A stretch of DNA of 5,459 nucleotides, from contig DASVVG010000228.1 in assembly GCA_036386655.1 (NCBI GenBank), forward strand, positions 1-5,459, read 5' to 3'. The notes beneath the pieces are model-generated. The model was not told the DNA's origin and made no database searches. It saw only the letters and a list, made by a program, of their open reading frames with translations. Positions 1 to 5,307 of the stretch are shown here, piece after piece (the stretch's first letter is position 1; the number at the start of each line of letters is the position of its first letter). This DNA is from JAHWJX01 sp036386655 (GTDB taxonomy: Bacteria > Pseudomonadota > Alphaproteobacteria > Caulobacterales > Caulobacteraceae). A program made the position numbers and the translations under genes.

Positions 1-477
1 GGCGAAGAGGCCATGGCCCGCTACAAGAAGGGCGACGTGGTCAAGGCGCGCGTGCTCGACGTCGACATCGAGAAGGAGCGCATCTCGCTCGGCATCAAGC
101 AGCTGTCCGGCGACCCGATCGCCGGCGACACCTACCGCAAGGGCCAGACGGTCACCGTCACGGTGACGGAAGTCACCTCCGGCGGGATCGAGGTGAAGCT
201 GGGCGACGACGAAGCGCCGATGACCTCGTTCATCCGCAAGTCCGACCTCAGCCGCGACCGTGCCGACCAGCGTCCGGAGCGCTTCGCCGTGGGCGACCGC
301 ATCGACGCTCAGGTGACCAACGTCGACAAGGCGGCGCGCCGCCTGTCGCTGTCCGTCAAGGCGCTGGAGATGGCCGAGGACAAGGAAGCCGTCGAGAAGT
401 TCGGGTCGTCGGACTCGGGCGCTTCGCTCGGCGACATCCTGGGCGCGGCCCTGCGCGAGCGTCAGTCGAAGGAATAG
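1..477 (+). CDS. rpsA: 30S ribosomal protein S1, C-terminal part (5' end outside window)
   Basis: This is the last 158 residues of ribosomal protein S1, the large RNA-binding protein of the 30S subunit that helps bring mRNA to the ribosome. The frame is open from base 1, so the ATG at 13 is an internal Met and not the start. Residues about 5-36 are the end of one S1 (OB-fold) repeat, with the typical closing pattern KKGDVVKARVLDVD followed by EKERISLGIKQL. Residues about 46-123 are a complete final S1 repeat ending RRLSLSVKALE. After it comes a short acidic linker and the tail SLGDILGAALRERQSKE, which resembles S1 C-termini of alphaproteobacteria. The stop is TAG at 475-477, followed within 30 bases by a strong terminator, so rpsA ends its own transcription unit. 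Identification is firm; the number of upstream repeats cannot be seen. Confidence 0.96.
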   Translation, partial: GEEAMARYKKGDVVKARVLDVDIEKERISLGIKQLSGDPIAGDTYRKGQTVTVTVTEVTSGGIEVKLGDDEAPMTSFIRKSDLSRDRADQRPERFAVGDRIDAQVTNVDKAARRLSLSVKALEMAEDKEAVEKFGSSDSGASLGDILGAALRERQSKE

Positions 478-503
478 TCTCGGTCGCAGACCGGACGAGA
501 GAG

Positions 504-537
504 GCCCCGCGGGAGCGATCCCGCGGGGCTTTTTCTT
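504..537 (+). terminator. Intrinsic (Rho-independent) terminator after rpsA
   Basis: A perfect 11-bp GC-rich stem pairs 504-514 (GCCCCGCGGGA) with 519-529 (TCCCGCGGGGC). It closes a four-base GCGA loop, which fits the stable GNRA tetraloop pattern. The 3' arm runs directly into a T-rich tract at 530-537 (TTTTTCTT), one of the few T runs in this GC-rich window. It lies 27 bases after the rpsA stop and separates rpsA from the downstream genes. Confidence 0.93.
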
Positions 538-585
538 GCGCGTTTCTGACGCTGTGAAACCGGGCGGTCGTGCGAAGCTGCCCGC

Positions 586-1278
586 ATGAAGAGCCGGATC
601 GCCTCCGCCGTCGTGATCGCCGCCTGGCTCTCGTGTGCCGCCGCATCGGCGCAGGACGCCGCTCCGCCGCCGCGCGTGCTGGAGGACGGCAGCTCAGAAG
701 TCGCCGAGCTGATCATCACTGCCCGCCGGCCCGGCCACGACCCGAGCAGCGTGACCACCGAGTGCCTGTGGGCCCATCTGCCTGCCGACCAGCGAGAGCG
801 GCTCGCCCGCGGCGGCGACGCGGCGGTGCGCAACCTCGCGCGTGAGGACGAGCTGCCGCTCGTCAACGACGCGCTCACCGACGGGGCCGTGGCGGGCGCG
901 CTGCGCGCCTGTGGCGCGCCTGAAGACGACGCGGGCCTGCCGTACGCGCGACTGGCGATCCTCTCGTTCGTCAACGAGAACGCCGCCGCGCGCGCGGTCG
1001 CGCCGCGCGGGGTGGCCGAGACGGAGCTCGTGGCGGCCTGGAACGCGCTCACGCCGGTCGAGCGGGAGCGGCTCATCGCCGCCGGCCTGATGGTCTACCT
1101 CGAAGAGGAGCCGGAGGACTTCACCAAGGAGGCCTTCGCGATCCTCAAGATGCTCCGGCGGCTGCGGCCGCTCGGCGTGTTCAACCCGCTCGGCTGGAGC
1201 AACGGTTCGGTGAACCACAAGATCATCGCCTATTACGAGGCTCACGCGGTGCGCTCCGTCATGGAGCGCCGCTTCTAG
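586..1278 (+). CDS. Hypothetical secreted (periplasmic) protein, 230 aa
   Basis: I do not recognise this protein. Residues 1-22 form a classical Sec signal peptide: MKSR, a hydrophobic core (IASAVVIAAWLSCAAA), and a signal peptidase I site at ASA|QD. The Cys at position 17 lies within the signal and has no convincing lipobox, so a lipoprotein is unlikely. The mature part begins with a Pro/Ala-rich linker and a motif SEVAELIITARRPG (residues 37-50) that looks like the TonB box of outer-membrane receptors, but no beta-barrel or plug follows. The rest is probably helical and charged, with a conserved-looking end (about 184-229) rich in Leu, Arg and aromatic residues. The mature protein has two cysteines, 60 and 109, which could form a disulfide. 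ATG 586 is chosen because it gives an intact signal peptide; no strong Shine-Dalgarno precedes it. It sits between the rpsA terminator and ihfB. That it is a real gene is likely; its function is unknown. Confidence 0.75.
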   Translation: MKSRIASAVVIAAWLSCAAASAQDAAPPPRVLEDGSSEVAELIITARRPGHDPSSVTTECLWAHLPADQRERLARGGDAAVRNLAREDELPLVNDALTDGAVAGALRACGAPEDDAGLPYARLAILSFVNENAAARAVAPRGVAETELVAAWNALTPVERERLIAAGLMVYLEEEPEDFTKEAFAILKMLRRLRPLGVFNPLGWSNGSVNHKIIAYYEAHAVRSVMERRF

Positions 1279-1326
1279 ACAGCACCTTGATGTCGCTGGC
1301 TAATTCGCCCATGGTCCGCCGGTTCG

Positions 1327-1332
1327 TAGTAT
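1327..1332 (+). promoter_or_regulatory. Candidate -10 element of an ihfB promoter
   Basis: The gap before ihfB is locally AT-richer than its surroundings and contains TAGTAT at 1327-1332, matching TATAAT at four positions. A weak -35 candidate, TTCGCC at 1304-1309, sits 17 bases upstream. Transcription would start near 1339, leaving a very short leader before the ihfB ATG at 1356. The -35 match is poor, so this is only a candidate. Transcription from upstream of the hypothetical gene is the alternative, because no terminator separates the two genes. Confidence 0.3.
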
Positions 1333-1355
1333 CGGCTCAGGGGCGCCGGCCGCAG

Positions 1356-1658
1356 ATGATCAAATCCGAGCTGATCGCCAAGCTGGCGGCCGAGAACCCG
1401 CACCTGACGCAGAAGGACGTCGAGCGCGTGGTCAACACGCTGCTGGAATCGATGGTCGGTGCGCTGGAGCGCGGCGGACGCGTGGAGCTGCGCGGCTTCG
1501 GCGCCTTCTCCGTGCGCGGCCGTCCCGCGCGCTCGGGCCGCAACCCCCGCACCGGCGAGACCGTGGAGGTACGCGCCAAGGGCGTGCCCTTCTTCAAGAG
1601 CGGCAAGGAGCTGCGCCAGCGGCTCAATCTGGAAGGCGACGCCGAGCCTGAGGCGTGA
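1356..1658 (+). CDS. ihfB: Integration host factor subunit beta (IHF-beta)
   Basis: This 100-residue DNA-bending protein of the HU/IHF family pairs with IHF-alpha, encoded elsewhere, and acts in the nucleoid in transcription, replication and recombination. The N-terminus MIKSELIAKLAAENPHLTQK is the usual dimerisation helix region. RVELRGFGAFSVR (42-54) is the family signature. GRNPRTG (61-67) is the tip of the DNA-binding arm, with Pro64 at the position of the Pro that intercalates into DNA. Glu44 and Arg46, positions that contact DNA in E. coli IHF-beta, are kept, supporting IHF-beta over HU. E. coli IhfB has 94 residues; the extra length here is an acidic tail (EGDAEPEA). The frame is open upstream to TTG 1287 and ATG 1290, but ATG 1356 gives the family N-terminus and has a possible AGGGG at 1339-1343. 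The TGA stop overlaps the trpF start. Confidence 0.95.
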   Translation: MIKSELIAKLAAENPHLTQKDVERVVNTLLESMVGALERGGRVELRGFGAFSVRGRPARSGRNPRTGETVEVRAKGVPFFKSGKELRQRLNLEGDAEPEA

Positions 1659-2293
1659 GGCTCGCCAAGATCTGCGGCCTCGCGACGCGCGAAGCCGTAG
1701 AGGCGTCTCTGGAAGGCGGAGCGGCCTTCCTGGGCTTCGTCTTCTTTCCGAACAGCCCGCGCCACATCGGCGTGGAGGCGGCGGCCGGACTCGCCGAGCG
1801 TGCGCGGGGCCGCGCCCGGCTCGTGGCCCTGCTGGTGGACCCCTCGCCCGACCTCGTGGACGACGTGGTGCGCGGGCTCGCCCCGGACATGCTCCAGCTG
1901 CACGGGCGCGAGACGCCGGAGCGCGTCGTGGCCCTCCGCCACACGCACGGGCTTCCGGTGATCAAGGCGCTGGGGGTCCGGCAGGGAACGGACCTCGATG
2001 CGGCCCCCGCGTACGACGCGGTCGCCGACCACCTGATGCTCGACGCCAAGCCGCCGGAGGGCTCGGACCGGCCGGGCGGACACGGCGGCGCTTTCGACTG
2101 GTCGATCCTGCGCGGCCGCACCCCGGCGCGCCCGTGGTTCCTCGCCGGGGGGCTGAACCCCGCAAACGTGGCCGGGGCGATCAGGGAGACGGGCGCCCCG
2201 ATGGTGGACGTTTCCTCTGGCGTGGAGAGCGCCCCGGGCGTAAAGGACGCCGCCTTGATCACGGCCTTCCTCGACGCCGTGCGCCGCGCCTGA
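1655..2293 (+). CDS. trpF: Phosphoribosylanthranilate isomerase (EC 5.3.1.24)
   Basis: TrpF is a cytoplasmic (beta/alpha)8-barrel enzyme that converts N-(5-phosphoribosyl)anthranilate to carboxyphenylaminodeoxyribulose phosphate, an Amadori rearrangement in tryptophan synthesis. The 212-residue length is normal for a monofunctional TrpF. The N-terminal KICGL motif gives Cys7, the general base. Asp130 in LMLDAK matches the general acid Asp126 of Thermotoga TrpF, and FDW follows at 147-149. The phosphate-binding loops are visible at 162-172 (FLAGGLNPANV) and 185-198 (DVSSGVES.PGVKD). The start is GTG 1655, which shares GTGA with the ihfB stop. It places Cys7 in its canonical position, and no other start fits. 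No well-spaced Shine-Dalgarno exists (GAGG at 1650-1653 is too close; GGAAGG at 1631-1636 too far), so translation probably depends on ribosomes finishing ihfB. TrpF is not fused to TrpC here. Confidence 0.96.
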   Translation: MRLAKICGLATREAVEASLEGGAAFLGFVFFPNSPRHIGVEAAAGLAERARGRARLVALLVDPSPDLVDDVVRGLAPDMLQLHGRETPERVVALRHTHGLPVIKALGVRQGTDLDAAPAYDAVADHLMLDAKPPEGSDRPGGHGGAFDWSILRGRTPARPWFLAGGLNPANVAGAIRETGAPMVDVSSGVESAPGVKDAALITAFLDAVRRA

Positions 2294-2301
2294 GCGCGCC
2301 C

Positions 2302-2305
2302 GAGG
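2302..2305 (+). promoter_or_regulatory. Shine-Dalgarno site deciding the trpB GTG start
   Basis: GAGG at 2302-2305 lies five bases before GTG 2311, inside the 17-base trpF-trpB gap. It supports GTG 2311 as the trpB start even though the frame is open far upstream; the next in-frame ATG, at 2404, would remove conserved N-terminal residues. Confidence 0.6.
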
Positions 2306-2310
2306 CCCCA

Positions 2311-3552
2311 GTGAACGCTCCCCCCCGCAACGCCTTTTCCGCCTATCCCGACGCACGCGGCCGCTTCGGCGACTACGGCGGCCGGTACGTCGCCGAGACG
2401 CTGATGCCGCTCGTGCTGGAGCTGGAGCGCGCCTACGAGGCGGCGAAGGCGGACCCGACCTTCCAGGCGGAACTGGACGACTTCCTGACCCACTACGTCG
2501 GCCGGGCGAGCCCGCTGTACTTCGCCGAACGCCTGACGGAGCACCACGGCGGCGCCCGCATCTGGTTCAAGCGCGACGAGCTGAACCACACGGGCGCGCA
2601 CAAGATCAACAACTGCATGGGCCAGATCCTGCTGGCCCGCCGCATGGGCAAGACCCGCATCATCGCCGAGACCGGGGCCGGCCAGCACGGCGTCGCGACG
2701 GCCACCGTCTGCGCCCGGTTCGGTTTGCCCTGCGTAGTCTACATGGGCTGCACGGACGTGGAGCGGCAAAAGCCGAACGTGTTCCGCATGAAGCTGCTGG
2801 GCGCCGAGGTCATCCCGGTCACCAGCGGGCGCGGCACGCTCAAGGACGCCATGAACGAGGCGATGCGTGACTGGGTGAGCAACGTCGAGGACACCTATTA
2901 CCTGATCGGCACCGCGGCGGGGCCGCACCCGTACCCGGCCATGGTCCGCGACTTCCAGGCGGTGATCGGCCGGGAGGCGCGCGCGCAGATGCTGGAGCGG
3001 ACGGGCGAGCTGCCAGACGCGTGCGTGGCGGCGATCGGCGGGGGCTCGAACGCGATCGGGCTGTTCCACCCGTTCCTTGAGGACGAGGGGGTGCGCCTGA
3101 TCGGCGTGGAAGCCGCGGGGCACGGGCTGGCGTCCGGGGAGCACGCGGCGTCGCTGCAGGGCGGCAGGCCGGGCGTGCTCCACGGCAACAAGACCTACCT
3201 GCTGCAGGACGACGACGGGCAGATCCTTGACGCGCACTCGATCAGCGCCGGGCTCGACTATCCCGGGATCGGGCCGGAGCACGCCTTCCTGCACGACAGC
3301 GGCCGGGCCGAGTACGTTACGGCGACTGATGAGGAGGCGCTGGAAGCCTTCCAGCTCTGCGCCCGACTGGAGGGGATCATCCCCGCGCTCGAGCCCAGCC
3401 ACGCGCTGGCCCGCATCGGCGAGATCGCGCGCGAGATCGGGCCTGACGGCGACGTGGTGATGAATCTCTGCGGCCGCGGCGACAAGGACATCTTCACCGT
3501 CGCCGACGCGCTGGCCGCGCACCCCGACCACCCGGTCGAGACCAAGCTTTGA
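2311..3552 (+). CDS. trpB: Tryptophan synthase beta chain (EC 4.2.1.20)
   Basis: TrpB is the PLP-dependent subunit that condenses indole with L-serine to give L-tryptophan, working in the alpha2beta2 complex with TrpA. It has 413 residues against about 397 in enterobacteria. FGDYGGRYVAETLMP (19-33) is the typical N-terminus. HTGAHK ends at Lys98, the Schiff-base lysine. AETGAGQHG (119-127) includes Glu120, equivalent to catalytic Glu109 of Salmonella. GGGSNA (243-248) is the PLP phosphate loop. Glu361 in EPSHA matches Glu350. In NLCGRGDKD (385-393), Cys387 replaces the Ser (Ser377 in Salmonella) that faces the pyridine nitrogen of PLP. This is the main TrpB type (TrpB1), adjacent to trpA. The start is GTG 2311; the frame is open upstream to beyond 1459, but that part overlaps ihfB and trpF and does not resemble TrpB. 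A seven-C run lies at 2320-2326, just after the start. The stop overlaps trpA. Confidence 0.97.
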   Translation: MNAPPRNAFSAYPDARGRFGDYGGRYVAETLMPLVLELERAYEAAKADPTFQAELDDFLTHYVGRASPLYFAERLTEHHGGARIWFKRDELNHTGAHKINNCMGQILLARRMGKTRIIAETGAGQHGVATATVCARFGLPCVVYMGCTDVERQKPNVFRMKLLGAEVIPVTSGRGTLKDAMNEAMRDWVSNVEDTYYLIGTAAGPHPYPAMVRDFQAVIGREARAQMLERTGELPDACVAAIGGGSNAIGLFHPFLEDEGVRLIGVEAAGHGLASGEHAASLQGGRPGVLHGNKTYLLQDDDGQILDAHSISAGLDYPGIGPEHAFLHDSGRAEYVTATDEEALEAFQLCARLEGIIPALEPSHALARIGEIAREIGPDGDVVMNLCGRGDKDIFTVADALAAHPDHPVETKL

Positions 3553-4367
3553 CCGTCGAGCGCCTGGACGCCCGCTTCGCCGCGCTGAAGGCGGAGAACC
3601 GCGCCGCCTTCGTCGCCTACGTGATGGCCGGCGACCCCGACGTGGAAGGCTCGTTCGAGATCCTGCGCGGCCTGCCGGAGGCGGGCGCCGACGTGATCGA
3701 GCTCGGCTTTCCCTTCTCCGACCCGATGGCGGAGGGCCCGCCGATCCAGCGGGCCTCGCTGCGCGCGCTGAAGGCACGGACGACCCTGGCGTCCACGCTG
3801 GAGCTCGCCCGCCGCTTCCGCGCCACCGACGAGCAGACGCCGCTGATCCTGATGGGCTACCTCAACCCCGTGCTGAGCTACGGCTACGCCCGCTTCGCCG
3901 CGGACGCCGCCGGGGCCGGAGTGGACGGCATGATCGTGGTCGACTGCCCGCCTGAGGAGTCCGACGATCTCGCCGATGCGCTCGACGCGGAGCGGCTGGC
4001 GCTGATCCGGCTCGCCGCGCCGACCACCGACGCGGCGCGGCTGCCCGCCGTGATGCGCCGCACCTCGGGTTTCGTGTATTACGTCTCCGTCGCCGGGGTC
4101 ACTGGGGTGAGGGAGGCCGACGCGTCCGCCGTCGCTCCGGTCGTGGCGCGTCTGCGGGCCGCCTCGGGACTGCCCGTGGCGGTGGGCTTCGGGATCCGGA
4201 CGCCTGAGCGCGCCGCGGAGGTGGCCCGGGTGGCCGACGCCGCGGTGGTCGGTTCGGCCCTGGTGGAGGAGATCGCGGCGGCCCAGGCGGCGAACGAACC
4301 GCCCGCCGCCCGCGTTCTGGAAAAAGCGCGCGCCCTTGCACAGGCCGTGCGCTCGGCGAGAGGATAG
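3549..4367 (+). CDS. trpA: Tryptophan synthase alpha chain (EC 4.2.1.20)
   Basis: TrpA is a TIM-barrel protein of 272 residues (about 268 in enterobacteria). It cleaves indole-3-glycerol phosphate to indole and glyceraldehyde 3-phosphate and channels indole to TrpB. Glu51 in ADVIELGFPFSDP is the catalytic Glu49 equivalent. The second catalytic acid, Asp60 in enterobacteria, is Glu62 here (DPMAEGPPIQ). Loop 6 reads YYVSVAGVTG, with Thr185 matching the conserved Thr183 and Val181 in place of enterobacterial Arg179. GFGI (213-216) and VVGSALV (233-239) form the phosphate site. The start is TTG 3549, sharing TTGA with the trpB stop. It gives a normal N-terminus (TVERLDARFAALKAENRAAF), and the next in-frame candidates near 3621 would delete the first strand. 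No clear Shine-Dalgarno is seen, so translation is probably coupled to trpB, which would help equal subunit output. Confidence 0.96.
   Translation: MTVERLDARFAALKAENRAAFVAYVMAGDPDVEGSFEILRGLPEAGADVIELGFPFSDPMAEGPPIQRASLRALKARTTLASTLELARRFRATDEQTPLILMGYLNPVLSYGYARFAADAAGAGVDGMIVVDCPPEESDDLADALDAERLALIRLAAPTTDAARLPAVMRRTSGFVYYVSVAGVTGVREADASAVAPVVARLRAASGLPVAVGFGIRTPERAAEVARVADAAVVGSALVEEIAAAQAANEPPAARVLEKARALAQAVRSARG
4358..4364 (+). promoter_or_regulatory. Shine-Dalgarno site for accD
   Basis: GAGAGGA at 4358-4364 lies seven bases before ATG 4372 and overlaps the last codons of trpA. It is the best ribosome-binding site in the window. It fixes the accD start at 4372 in preference to upstream in-frame positions from 4336 inside trpA. 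Confidence 0.8.
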
Positions 4368-4371
4368 ACCG

Positions 4372-5307
4372 ATGGCCGCCGAAGACGCCCCCCCGCCCCC
4401 TCAGCGCAACACGCGCCAGCCCGCCGAGCGCCGCCCGCGCCGGGCCGGCTGGCTCTCGAAGATCGCGCCGGGCGTCCGCCGCTTCGCCAAGAAGACGGAC
4501 GCGCCCGAGAACCTCTGGGTGAAGTGCCCCGACACCGGGGAGATGATCTACCGGCCGGAGCTCGAAGCCGCGCTCTGGGTCACGCCCGCGGGGCGGCACA
4601 TGCGGATCGGGCCGGACCTGCGGTTCCGCTTCACCTTCGACAACGGCGCGTTCGAGACGCTGCCGACCCCGCCCGTGCCTGAGGACCCGCTGAAGTTCTT
4701 CGACGGCAAGCCCTACCGCGAGCGGCTGGCCGCGGCGCGCAAGGCCACGGGACGTTCGGACGCCATGGCGATCGGGACCGGAACGATCGGCGGCGTGCCC
4801 GCGGTCGCGCTGGTGCAGGACTTCGCCTTCATGGGCGGCTCGCTCGGCATGGCGGCGGGCGAAGGCTTCATCGCCGCCGCCCGCGCCGCGCTGGAGCGTG
4901 GGCGGCCGCTGGTCTGCTTCACCGCCGCCGGCGGCGCCCGCATGCAGGAGGGCGCCCTGTCGCTGATGCAGATGGCGCGCACCACGCTGGCCATCCAGGA
5001 ACTGAAGGACGCCAAGCTCCCCTACGTGGTGGTGCTGACCGACCCCACGACCGGGGGCGTGACCGCCTCGTACGCGATGCTCGGCGACGTGCACCTGGCC
5101 GAGCCCGGCGCGCTGATCGGCTTCGCCGGCCCCCGGGTGATCGAGCAGACCATCCGCGAGAAGCTGCCGCCCGGCTTCCAGCGGTCGGAGTACCTGGTCG
5201 AGAAGGGCATGGTGGACCGCGTCGTGCACCGGCAGGAGATCCCGGCCGTGCTCGGCGCCGTCCTCGGCGTGCTCACCGCGGGACGGGCCCGTTCCAAGGC
5301 GGCGTGA
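4372..5307 (+). CDS. accD: Acetyl-CoA carboxylase carboxyltransferase subunit beta (EC 2.1.3.15)
   Basis: AccD pairs with AccA in the carboxyltransferase that moves CO2 from carboxybiotin (on AccB) to acetyl-CoA, giving malonyl-CoA for fatty acid synthesis in the cytoplasm. It has 311 residues, close to the usual 290-310. After a Pro/Arg-rich, probably disordered N-terminus (1-25) comes GWLSKIAPGVRRFAKK, then the region of the N-terminal zinc ribbon (50-78). Only Cys52 of the four zinc cysteines is present; by alignment with E. coli Cys27, 30, 46 and 49, the other three are Thr55, Thr71 and Gly74. The carboxyltransferase domain is intact, with QDFAFMGGSLGMAAGEG (149-165), TAAGGARMQEGALSLMQMA (184-202), LTDPTTGGVTASYAMLGD (222-239) and GPRVIEQTIRE (253-263). 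It follows trpA by 4 bases and overlaps folC by 4, consistent with one transcript. Codons 6-8 contain a seven-C run (4388-4394). Confidence 0.96.
   Translation: MAAEDAPPPPQRNTRQPAERRPRRAGWLSKIAPGVRRFAKKTDAPENLWVKCPDTGEMIYRPELEAALWVTPAGRHMRIGPDLRFRFTFDNGAFETLPTPPVPEDPLKFFDGKPYRERLAAARKATGRSDAMAIGTGTIGGVPAVALVQDFAFMGGSLGMAAGEGFIAAARAALERGRPLVCFTAAGGARMQEGALSLMQMARTTLAIQELKDAKLPYVVVLTDPTTGGVTASYAMLGDVHLAEPGALIGFAGPRVIEQTIREKLPPGFQRSEYLVEKGMVDRVVHRQEIPAVLGAVLGVLTAGRARSKAA

Noticed and set aside
151..167. Inverted repeat GTCACCGT-C-ACGGTGAC inside rpsA
   Set aside because: It encodes the alternating Val-Thr strand of the S1 domain. A one-base centre with no operator context makes a regulatory role unlikely.
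536..585. Promoter for the hypothetical gene (TTGCGC at 536-541)
   Set aside because: No acceptable -10 hexamer lies at 16-18 bases, and the putative -35 overlaps the terminator T tract.
462..1245. Open frames on the - strand (462-1076, 694-1245) opposite the hypothetical gene
   Set aside because: Neither shows a signal peptide or a family motif, whereas the + strand frame has a clean signal peptide. One of them also runs through the rpsA terminator.
1356..1370. Possible IHF-binding site for autoregulation (ATCAA near the ihfB start)
   Set aside because: ATCAA is followed by ATCCGAG and lacks the TTR half of the WATCAANNNNTTR consensus. Other ATCAA occurrences in the window also lack it.
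1459..2310. Possible N-terminal extension or fusion of trpB, since its frame is open far upstream
   Set aside because: The upstream part overlaps ihfB and trpF in another frame and is Arg/Ala-rich. GTG 2311 with GAGG upstream gives a normal TrpB.
1624..3777. 717-codon open frame on the - strand across trpF and trpB
   Set aside because: It is antisense to three clear genes, is Arg/Pro/Ala-rich low-complexity sequence, and arises because the high GC content of the third codon positions removes stops on the opposite strand.
4099..5229. Long - strand open frame opposite trpA and accD
   Set aside because: Composition (His, Arg, Gly, Pro) is typical of a GC-rich antisense shadow, with no recognisable domain.
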